64,000 nucleotides of DNA from Planctomycetota bacterium (GTDB taxonomy: Bacteria > Planctomycetota > Planctomycetia > Gemmatales > Gemmataceae), in the NCBI GenBank assembly GCA_016191165.1, contig JACPPF010000089.1, positions 1 to 64,000 on the forward strand, written 5' to 3'. Position numbers and translations under genes: made by a program. Every line of letters begins with the position of its first letter. Position 1 is the stretch's first letter. Shown piece by piece: positions 41,817-48,706 of this stretch. A model generated the notes under the pieces. The model had not been told where the DNA came from, did no database searches, and saw only the letters and a list, made by a program, of their open reading frames with translations.

Positions 41817-42806
41817 ATGAAGATCGGCATCACCTACGACCTGAAATCAACCTTGCCGCGCAGCGCGGACATGGCCGACGACGCGGATGAGGAGTTCGAC
41901 AGCCCGCACACCATCGAGGCGATCGCCAGGGTGCTGGGCCAACTTGGCCACGCCGTGGTTCTTCTGGGCGATGGACGCGAGTTTCTGGAAAAGGTGCTGG
42001 CGGACCGGCCCGACCTGGTCTTCAACTTCGCCGAGGGGCATGGCGTAAGCCGATCGCGCGAGGCACGCGTTCCCGCCGTGCTCGACATGCTTGGCATTCC
42101 CTATACCGGGTCCGACCCGTTCACGATGGCCGTCACGCTCGACAAGGATTGCGCCAAGAAGCTCGCGGCGTTGGCGGGCGTCGCGGTTCCTGCCAGCTTC
42201 GCGCTGGAGCCGGGCATGCCGATGGAATCAGTCCCCTTGTCAGCGCTCAAGTTTCCCCTGGTGGTCAAGCCGGCGTGGGAGGGCTCCAGCAAGGGGATTC
42301 GCAGCAAATGCCTGGTGCACGCGGCCAGTGAGTTGCCCGGCGTCATGGCGCTGCTTCGTGAGGGGCATCCGCAAACCATCCTGCTCGAAGAATACATCGA
42401 CGGCGACGAGTTGACGGTCGGCTTGCTGGGCAACGGCACGCCGGAAATTTTGGGCATCATGCGCGTCGTGCCGAATTTCGCGACGGAGCGGTTCATCTAC
42501 AGCCTGGAGATCAAGCGCGATTATCGCAGGCTGGTGAAGTATGAATGCCCGCCCCTGCTGCCGGCCGAGACGCTAAAGCGCGCCAGCGACGCGGCGCGTA
42601 CGGTCTTTCGCACCCTGGGCTGCCGGGATGTGGCGCGAATCGACTTCCGCGTGCGCGATGGCGTGCCGCATTTCTTGGAAGTGAACCCGCTGCCGGGCCT
42701 GAATCCCGATGACAGCGACCTGGTCATCATGGCGGGGCTGGTTGGTTGGCCGTACGATCGCCTGGTCGGCGCGATCGTCACGGCGGCGCTCAAACGACTT
42801 GGGTAG
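41817..42806 (+). CDS. ATP-grasp ligase (D-Ala-D-Ala ligase-like), first of two
   Basis: A 329-residue protein (MKIGITYDLKSTLPRSADMA). The N-domain ends with LVFNFAEGHGVSRSREARVP and GIPYTGSDPFTMAVTLDKDC, as in D-Ala-D-Ala ligases. The ATP-grasp core has FPLVVKPAWEGSSKGIRSKC, ILLEEYIDGDELTVGLLG and the metal-binding C-terminal DVARIDFRVRDGVPHFLEVN followed by PLPGLNP. The catalytic scaffold looks complete. It is not in a cell-wall cluster; pairing with another ATP-grasp gene and CitG suggests addition of an amino acid to a small cofactor. It has no ribosome site and a TATAAT just upstream. Confidence 0.85.
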   Translation: MKIGITYDLKSTLPRSADMADDADEEFDSPHTIEAIARVLGQLGHAVVLLGDGREFLEKVLADRPDLVFNFAEGHGVSRSREARVPAVLDMLGIPYTGSDPFTMAVTLDKDCAKKLAALAGVAVPASFALEPGMPMESVPLSALKFPLVVKPAWEGSSKGIRSKCLVHAASELPGVMALLREGHPQTILLEEYIDGDELTVGLLGNGTPEILGIMRVVPNFATERFIYSLEIKRDYRRLVKYECPPLLPAETLKRASDAARTVFRTLGCRDVARIDFRVRDGVPHFLEVNPLPGLNPDDSDLVIMAGLVGWPYDRLVGAIVTAALKRLG

Positions 42807-42839
42807 CCGACGGCAAGCCAACGGAGGAGGAGGGGTGTC

Positions 42840-43877
42840 ATGGCGAAACCGACGGTGCTGGTGTTGTACAACCTCCCGCTCCTGCCCAAGGGCCATCCCG
42901 ATTCCGATCAAGAAACCACGTTGAGTTTTGTCGTGACCGAGGTGAAAAACACGTTGACCCAGGCGGGCTACAGCGTGGGCGAACTGGCGATAGGCCCGGA
43001 GCCGACGCAGCTCTGGGCCGAGCTGAAACAGCGCCGCCCCGGCGTGGTGGTGAATCTGTTCGAGGGTAGTCTTGATCAACCCGAGTCCGAGTCGTATGTC
43101 GCCGGCATTCTGGAATGGTCCGGTGTCCCGTTCACGGGTTCGCCGGCGCCGGCGCTGTCGCTGGCCCGCGCCAAACATACGGCAAAAACCCTACTCCGGG
43201 GCGCGGACCTGCCAACGGCCGATTTCTTCGTGGTCGATGCCCTGCCGGCGCCGAAATGTTCGCTCGCCTATCCCGTCATCGTCAAGCCGGCTTTGCAAGA
43301 CGGCAGCGTCGGCATGGACCACGCCAGCGTGTGCGTCAATGCCCGACAGTTCCGGGAACGCGTGCAATACCTTCTCACCACCTACGGCCCGCCGGTCATC
43401 GTCGAGGAATATATCGATGGCCGGGAATTCAACGTCGCCCTGGTGGACCTGAAGGACATGCGCGAATTTCTACTGAGTGAGATCGCCCTGCCCGACGCGC
43501 GGCCTGGGGTTTGGCCTATCATCACCTACACGGGAAAGTGGGAGCCGGCCCGGTTCGAAAAAGACTGGGCCCCGTGGTATCCGAAGGACCTGGCCCGCGC
43601 GACCGTGCGCCGCATCGAACAATTCGCCTGGAAGGCGTTCCGCCTGCTCGGCTGCCGTGATTACGGGCGTGTTGATTTTCGCATGAACTCGGCAGGCGAA
43701 CTCTTCGTGATCGAAGTCAATCCAAACCCCGAAGTCAGCGAGGCCGCGGGGTTTTCCAACTACCTGGACGAGTCGCTTTTTTCCTATGACGATTTCCTGG
43801 TCAACCTGATCGAAAACGCACGCGCACGCCAGAACGCCCCCAGGCCGACTTTCGCCCCCAGGCCACACCCGCGGTAA
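42840..43877 (+). CDS. ATP-grasp ligase (D-Ala-D-Ala ligase-like), second of two
   Basis: A 345-residue protein with a strong GGAGGAGGAGG before the ATG. Motifs: VVNLFEGSLDQPESESYVAG, GVPFTGSPAPALSLARAKHT, YPVIVKPALQDGSVGMDHAS, VIVEEYIDGREFNVALVD and DYGRVDFRMNSAGELFVIEV with NPNPEVSEAAGF. All metal- and ATP-binding segments are present. It shares its plan with the gene 33 bases upstream but is clearly diverged, so the pair probably performs two successive ligations. The acceptor is unknown. Confidence 0.87.
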   Translation: MAKPTVLVLYNLPLLPKGHPDSDQETTLSFVVTEVKNTLTQAGYSVGELAIGPEPTQLWAELKQRRPGVVVNLFEGSLDQPESESYVAGILEWSGVPFTGSPAPALSLARAKHTAKTLLRGADLPTADFFVVDALPAPKCSLAYPVIVKPALQDGSVGMDHASVCVNARQFRERVQYLLTTYGPPVIVEEYIDGREFNVALVDLKDMREFLLSEIALPDARPGVWPIITYTGKWEPARFEKDWAPWYPKDLARATVRRIEQFAWKAFRLLGCRDYGRVDFRMNSAGELFVIEVNPNPEVSEAAGFSNYLDESLFSYDDFLVNLIENARARQNAPRPTFAPRPHPR

Positions 43878-43949
43878 AGGCGGCTGCCCCACATGATGGC
43901 CAGCCGCTCCCCTCGTGAGAGCCCGGGCACCTGAAGCCAATCTCCGTTC

Positions 43950-45425
43950 CTACTCAGCCTGCTCCAGGAACCGCGGCGGGATCGCGTTGAGCAGCACGTC
44001 GCGTGGCGTTGGCTTGCCGGTCAAGGTTTTCGCTTGCAATTCCAGAAGGTCCAGCGTGAGGTCCAGCGGCACGACCGTGTCGCAGCCGCGTGAGCTGGCG
44101 TCGCGCAGGAGCTGCGTGGACCGGGCGCCGGCGGTCAAGTCGGCGACGATCATGCCAGGCTTGAGGTAGCCCGCGTGGATGGTCCCGACCTTGCCCAGCT
44201 TTTCGTCGGTCTCGTCGGCGCAATAAACGAGCACGTCGTGAAGAGTGACGTAGAGCGCTTCCAAAGCGATGTATCGGCAACCGGCTTCCTGGGCGAACGC
44301 CTGGCCGCGCTTCTTGTCGCTCGAAGCGATGATGGCGTTGCCCCCCTGGCGCTGCACTTCGCGGGCGATCACCTTGGCGGCGCCGGACAGCCCGGCGCAC
44401 AACACGAAGCGATCCTTGAACGGATCGTTCGGGAAGCGTTTCTTGAGGGCATTCTTGAGCGCGTTGACCCAGGCGTGGCCTGACATGTGCATCGCATGCC
44501 AGCCGTCGCTCTTGTGGATGAGGACATCGGCAGCCTGCGTTTCCTTGGCCAGGCCGTGCACCTCCGGACTGATCTCCATGATCTCGGCCTGGTGTTCCGG
44601 GTCGATGACCGCGCCAGCGAGCTTGACCGCCTCCATGATCTTGCGAAACACCTTGATGTTCCCGACCGGCATCGGCAGGCAGCGAAAAGCCATCTCATGG
44701 TGCGCGAACGCGGCATTCAAGGCGGCCGCCGCGATCTGCTCGCGCTCGCCCAGACCGGTGACGCCGATCAGGCGGGTGCCTTTCTGAATGTCCTTGAAGC
44801 GATAGATGGTGTCCAGGTCTTCAACCGTCGTTTGCCCCGGATAGGCTTCCAGTCCGCGTTCGAGAGCGGCGTAAATCCACGGCGCGCCGAGTTTCTTGCT
44901 CAAAAGCGACAGCATGATGCCCGGTCTGCCCAGGCCGACGATGACGGTCGGCACGACGGCCTTGGCCAGAATCTGTACGAGCGGCCAGGCCTCCTCGGGC
45001 GTTCGCGCCAGCGTCATCAGCTTGATCACGTCCGCCCGTTTCTCCTTCATCTCCTCGTAGATGTTGAGAATGTCGATCGGCGTTTCGCTCAGGTTCGTGT
45101 AGGAGATGACGCGCTTGCTGGGGGGGAACGGGCGAATATCGTCAGCCACGTCCAGTTCGATCTCGACGTAGTCCGCCTTGCTGATGATGCATTGCCGCAG
45201 GATAGCCAGACGCTCTTGCTCGGTGCCATCGAACGAACCGCCGTCCTCGGGTCGCTTGCAAACCATGATCATCGGTTTGGGTCGGGCGGCGATCATCTCG
45301 CCAATGTCGGGCGACTTCCCGAACCGGTCGAGGCGCAGCTCGAGCACATCGCCGAACAGCTTGGCGTTGACCATGTCCGCCAGCGCGAAACGGCGGGATT
45401 CCTGATTGATGGAAATGCAGATCAT
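43950..45425 (-). CDS. AroD-AroE-like fusion (type I dehydroquinase + shikimate dehydrogenase-like) with altered active sites
   Basis: A 491-residue protein starting MICISINQESRRFALADMVN. The first 220 residues resemble type I 3-dehydroquinase: VLELRLDRF, then ADVIKLMTLA with the Schiff-base Lys, and EAYPGQTTVEDL near the end. Where the family has the catalytic His (SNHDF/SYHDF) this protein has ISYTNLSETP, and the substrate Arg (GVISR) aligns with GIMLS. The second half resembles shikimate dehydrogenase (GVTGLGEREQIAAAALNAAF; VLCAGLSGAAKVIAREVQRQ), but the SKS, NVTxPxK and NTD motifs are not recognisable. It could be a divergent shikimate enzyme or a protein with a new role. Confidence 0.75.
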   Translation of the reverse strand: MICISINQESRRFALADMVNAKLFGDVLELRLDRFGKSPDIGEMIAARPKPMIMVCKRPEDGGSFDGTEQERLAILRQCIISKADYVEIELDVADDIRPFPPSKRVISYTNLSETPIDILNIYEEMKEKRADVIKLMTLARTPEEAWPLVQILAKAVVPTVIVGLGRPGIMLSLLSKKLGAPWIYAALERGLEAYPGQTTVEDLDTIYRFKDIQKGTRLIGVTGLGEREQIAAAALNAAFAHHEMAFRCLPMPVGNIKVFRKIMEAVKLAGAVIDPEHQAEIMEISPEVHGLAKETQAADVLIHKSDGWHAMHMSGHAWVNALKNALKKRFPNDPFKDRFVLCAGLSGAAKVIAREVQRQGGNAIIASSDKKRGQAFAQEAGCRYIALEALYVTLHDVLVYCADETDEKLGKVGTIHAGYLKPGMIVADLTAGARSTQLLRDASSRGCDTVVPLDLTLDLLELQAKTLTGKPTPRDVLLNAIPPRFLEQAE

Positions 45426-45573
45426 GACGGCACTCGATACGACGATGCAGACGACATGGGCCCGAAGAGGCCAGTTTGACAGCCCTGCGCGGGAAAGGCA
45501 AGAACGAATCAGACCAAAAACCAGCAAAGCCCGGGGACCGTCATCCTCGGGCTTGGGCAGCGGCATCGGAAGG

Positions 45574-45783
45574 TCAGCGGGTGGCGACGGGTTCGCTCAA
45601 GGGGGGCCATTCGTTGTCCACGCCCTCATCCTCGATGGCCCGCAGCTGTTCCTCGCTGATGGCGTATTGTTCGGTCACCATTTCATACGATTTGCGCACA
45701 TTCGCGATCTGGTCTTGCGTGGCGACGAGGTTCGAGAAGATTTCCTTCTTTTCCTCGGTGGAAAGACGTTTGCCGTTGGACAT
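45574..45783 (-). CDS. Small acidic hypothetical protein
   Basis: A 69-residue protein (MSNGKRLSTEEKKEIFSNLV) with AAAGGTG 7 bases before the ATG. It is helical and acidic with a likely coiled coil (ATQDQIANVRKSYEMVTEQY) and no Cys or signal. It lies 148 bases upstream of the AroDE-like gene on the same strand and could be co-transcribed. No family recognised. Confidence 0.6.
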   Translation of the reverse strand: MSNGKRLSTEEKKEIFSNLVATQDQIANVRKSYEMVTEQYAISEEQLRAIEDEGVDNEWPPLSEPVATR

Positions 45784-45859
45784 GTTAGCACCTTTCAAAG
45801 TAACAATCCTTGCCAAGACCCGGTTGGATCGTAACAGTGGATCCGGATCCCAATCTGGT

Positions 45860-45960
45860 TCCCAGGCTCTGCCCGGGAAACCCCAAACCTGCAGGCTCAG
45901 CCTGCAGAGTTAACTCCATTTCGCTTTCGGAGCCTGCGGTGCCTGGCAGCAAAGCCAGGG
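45860..45960. repeat. Cluster of short palindromes upstream of the small protein and downstream of vapD
   Basis: CTGCAGGCTCAGCCTGCAG (45889-45907) and CCTGGCAGCAAAGCCAGG (45942-45959) are small stem-loops in tandem, with a further CCCAGGCTCTGCCCGGG at about 45861-45877. The last lies directly behind the vapD stop codon. The type is commonly found as a dispersed repeat in this lineage. Confidence 0.6.
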
Positions 45961-45961
45961 A

Positions 45962-46336
45962 TTAAACGCCACTGGCTTGCTGGACCGCGGGCATCAGGTC
46001 GTTGATTTCCTCGATCCGCAACATGCGAATGTCACGCACTGATGAAGCGAACCAGGGCAATGACTGAGCCAAGTCGATTGCCGCCATGACACAGGTCACC
46101 GAGGACACCGCGTCGCCCCCGAAATACATGCTTCCCTGTTGCCAGGCGAAACCATGCCGTTGCAGAATTTTGCGAATTTCCACGTACGCATTGTTGTACG
46201 GATCGCCATAGTTGGCCCGCAGTTGCTCGATGTCCATGTCAAAAGCGATGGCATACACGGTTCCCGCCCTTCGGACCGCCCTGGGCAATGCCTGGCGAAT
46301 TTGCGGCTCAGATACCGTTGCAAGGCCTGATGCCAT
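45962..46336 (-). CDS. vapD: VapD-family endoribonuclease with N-terminal extension
   Basis: A 124-residue protein; GGGAGGG lies 6 bases before the ATG. From residue 28 it matches VapD closely: VYAIAFDMDIEQLRANYGDP, YNNAYVEIRKILQRHGFAWQ, QQGSMYFGGDAVSSVTCVMA and SVRDIRMLRIEEINDLMP. VapD is a small Cas2-like ferredoxin-fold RNase, normally about 95 residues and beginning at VYAIAFD. Here 27 extra residues precede it (MASGLATVSEPQIRQALPRA). No VapX-like or other antitoxin gene is recognisable next to it. Confidence 0.87.
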   Translation of the reverse strand: MASGLATVSEPQIRQALPRAVRRAGTVYAIAFDMDIEQLRANYGDPYNNAYVEIRKILQRHGFAWQQGSMYFGGDAVSSVTCVMAAIDLAQSLPWFASSVRDIRMLRIEEINDLMPAVQQASGV

Positions 46337-46540
46337 CGAGAACCCTCCCTTGCGCGAGCAAGCGCTGGCGATGCCACCGGGGCCCAAATGCCGCTCCGCG
46401 TCTCACTTTTTCAATTATACGGGCCGACGCGAATTCTCCCCGAAAAAAAACTGGATTTTTCCGACCTCACTGCCCTATCCTTTACGATGCCGCCCGCAAT
46501 GGAACACGACAACGAAACCAACCTCGCGAAAGGATCCCTC

Positions 46541-47890
46541 ATGCGCTTCTCAATTCTTCTTGCCAACCTGATGGTGCTGCTGGCGCCCGCGGGCGTGCAG
46601 GCCCAGAAGTCCGGCCCGTTTGCCTACGATCTGGTGAAACGCCAGGCCCTCGTCCTGGGCCAGCTCGATGCCGAACTCAAGAGTCTCGACACGCTTTACA
46701 AATACCTGCATTCCCATCCGGAACTGTCCTACGAAGAAGAAAAGACGGCAGCGCGTCTGGCCAAGGAATTGCGTACGCTCGGCTTCACGGTCACCGAGAA
46801 AGTGGGCGGGCACGGCATCGTGGGCGTCCTGAAAAACGGGGCCGGCCCGACCGTGCTCATCCGCACCGACATGGATGCGCTGCCCATCGTCGAAAAGACC
46901 GGCGTCGCCTACGCCAGCAAGATCCGCACCCGCGACAAGGAAGGCCGCGACGTCGGCATCATGCACGCCTGCGGGCACGACATGCACATGACCTGCTGGG
47001 TCGGCACGGCCCGGGTGCTTGCCAACCTCAAGAAGCACTGGCGCGGCACGCTCGTCTTCATCGGCCAGCCCGCCGAAGAGGTCGGCGCCGGCGCCCGCAT
47101 GATGCTCCAGGACGGGCTGTTCAAACGCTTCCCCCGTCCCGACTACTGCCTCGGCCTGCACTGCGATTCCAGATTGCCGCACGGGCACGTCGGCTACACC
47201 GAAGGCCTGTCGCTCGTCAACGTCGATAGCGTGGACATTCTCGTCAAGGGCAAGGGCGGCCACGGCTCGGCCCCGCACACGACCATCGATCCGATCGTGA
47301 TTTCCGCGCGCATCATCCTCGATTTGCAGACGCTCGTGAGCCGGGAGAACAACCCGCTCGACCCGGCCGTGGTGACGGTGGGTTCAATCCACGGCGGCAC
47401 GAAGCACAACATCATTCCGGCGGAGGTGAAGATGCAATTGACGGTGCGTTCGACGCGCGACGATGTGCGCGCCCGGTTGCTGGAAGGCATCCAGCGCATC
47501 ACGAAAGCCGCTGCCTTTGCCGCCAAGGCGCCGGAACCGGTGGTGCGCATCGAGCAGGATAACTTCACGCCGGCGCTTTACAACACGGTGGAGGTGGCCA
47601 AGAAGACGAGCAAGGTGTTCCGCGCCGTGCTGGGCGACGACAAGGTCCACGAGCAAAAGCCCCTGATGGGAGGCGAAGATTTTTCGCGCTACATTCGCGA
47701 GGGGGTGCCGGGATTCTTTTTCTTCCTGGGCACACTGCCCCCGGAGCGCGTCGAGGCAATGCGCATGGGGAAAGCGCCGCCGATCTCGTTGCATTCGGAT
47801 TTGTACTACCCGGTCCCGGAACCATCGATGCGCACGGGCGTAATGAGCATGAGCATGGCGGCGCTGAATTTGTTGAAGACGGCGCCATGA
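46541..47890 (+). CDS. Secreted M20-family amidohydrolase/peptidase
   Basis: A 449-residue protein; AAAGGA lies 7 bases before the ATG and residues 1-22 form a signal peptide. M20 motifs are present: TVLIRTDMDALPIVEKTGVA, MHACGHDMHMTC, FIGQPAEEVGAGARMMLQDG, GLHCDSRLPHGHVGY, GKGGHGSAPHTTIDPIV, and a C-terminal MGGEDFSRY. This is the IAA-amino-acid hydrolase/carboxypeptidase Ss1 subgroup, which cleaves N-acyl or aminoacyl amide bonds with a metal centre. Its export suggests scavenging of peptides or acyl amino acids. Confidence 0.92.
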   Translation: MRFSILLANLMVLLAPAGVQAQKSGPFAYDLVKRQALVLGQLDAELKSLDTLYKYLHSHPELSYEEEKTAARLAKELRTLGFTVTEKVGGHGIVGVLKNGAGPTVLIRTDMDALPIVEKTGVAYASKIRTRDKEGRDVGIMHACGHDMHMTCWVGTARVLANLKKHWRGTLVFIGQPAEEVGAGARMMLQDGLFKRFPRPDYCLGLHCDSRLPHGHVGYTEGLSLVNVDSVDILVKGKGGHGSAPHTTIDPIVISARIILDLQTLVSRENNPLDPAVVTVGSIHGGTKHNIIPAEVKMQLTVRSTRDDVRARLLEGIQRITKAAAFAAKAPEPVVRIEQDNFTPALYNTVEVAKKTSKVFRAVLGDDKVHEQKPLMGGEDFSRYIREGVPGFFFFLGTLPPERVEAMRMGKAPPISLHSDLYYPVPEPSMRTGVMSMSMAALNLLKTAP

Positions 47891-47892
47891 GG

Positions 47893-47949
47893 CGGACCCT
47901 GAAGGGGTCCGAGACATTAGCCGGGGGTCGAGCGAAGCGAGACCCCCGG
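47893..47949. repeat. REP-like unit left of the transposase
   Basis: Two hairpins in tandem: GGACCCTGAAGGGGTCC, then GAGACATTAGC and CCGGGGGTCGAGCGAAGCGA followed by GACCCCCGG. The same unit, with few changes, appears at 48652-48702 on the other side of the transposase, in the same orientation. Confidence 0.85.
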
Positions 47950-47984
47950 AAACCCGGAAATCCAGAATCGAAAGCGAGGCCTCC

Positions 47985-48431
47985 ATGGGTTCCACCTACC
48001 TCAGCCTCCATTACCACATCGTCTTCTCCACCAAACATCGCGCCCCGTTGATCGTCGAATCGTGACGCGATCGCCTTCACGAATACCTCGGCGGCACCGT
48101 CCGCGGTCTTGAAGGCATCGCGGAGGCCGTCGGCGGCGTTGAAGATCACGTACATCTGCTCGTCGGACTCCGGGCCACGCACACGCTCGCCGATTTCATG
48201 CGCGAATTAAAAAAGGCCGGTACGGCGTGGGTCCGGCAAGAGATCGACGCGCCGACGTTCGCGTGGCAGGAAGGGTATGCGGCATTCACCGTCAGCCCCA
48301 AGGGGCGCGAGATGGTGCGCCGTTACATTCGCAATCAGGCGGAACATCATCGCCAGCGCGGGTTTTTGGAGGAGTTGAAGACATTCCTCGATGACGCAGG
48401 GGTCGTGTATGATCCGCGCTACCTCGATTGA
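47985..48431 (+). pseudogene. REP-associated tyrosine transposase (IS200/TnpA-like), interrupted by one TGA
   Basis: The frame from ATG 47985 reads MGSTYLSLHYHIVFSTKHRA, the start of Y1 transposases, then meets TGA at 48063-48065 (LIVES*RDRLHEYLGG). It continues in the same frame to 48431 for a total of 149 codons. The expected residue at the stop is Trp (TGG), so a single base change explains it. The HUH motif DHVHLLV and catalytic Tyr (VRRYIRNQAEHH) lie downstream and look intact. Such RAYT proteins act on REP hairpins; REP-like units flank the gene on both sides. Confidence 0.87.
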
Positions 48432-48439
48432 ACGGAGAA

Positions 48440-48706
48440 TCCTGCGACCCCTCCGGGGTCGTTGGTCGTGATGACTCCGATTCCGATTTCCGTTTCCGGT
48501 GGTCGTGCTACGCACGACCACCGGCTAATGTCGACGACCCCTCCGGGGTCGAGAAACGATTGGACCCCGAAGCGGTGGAAACACCCACGGCCCCTCGGGG
48601 TCGAGCGAAGCGAGGCCCCCGGATACCCGAGACCGCGACAACCGAAGCGCCGGACCCCGAAGGGGTCCGAGACATTAGCCGGGGGTCGAGAGACCCCCGG
48701 AACCCG
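48440..48706. repeat. REP-like repeat cluster right of the transposase
   Basis: The cluster contains CGACCCCTCCGGGGTCG twice (about 48443 and 48534), GTGGTCGTGCTACGCACGAC, a CCCCTCGGGGTCGAGCGAAG unit (about 48592-48630) and the full REP-like unit at 48652-48702. No gene is seen. The arrangement recalls BIME clusters around RAYT genes. Confidence 0.8.

Noticed and set aside
45205-45425. Longer N-terminus for the AroDE-like gene starting at 45566
   Set aside because: The extension of 47 residues has no similarity to the family. The ATG at 45425 starts directly at the first beta strand (MICISI).
48063-48065. TGA in the transposase considered as a selenocysteine codon
   Set aside because: The expected residue is Trp, no redox motif is involved and no SECIS-like hairpin is seen directly after it. 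A TGG to TGA mutation is simpler.
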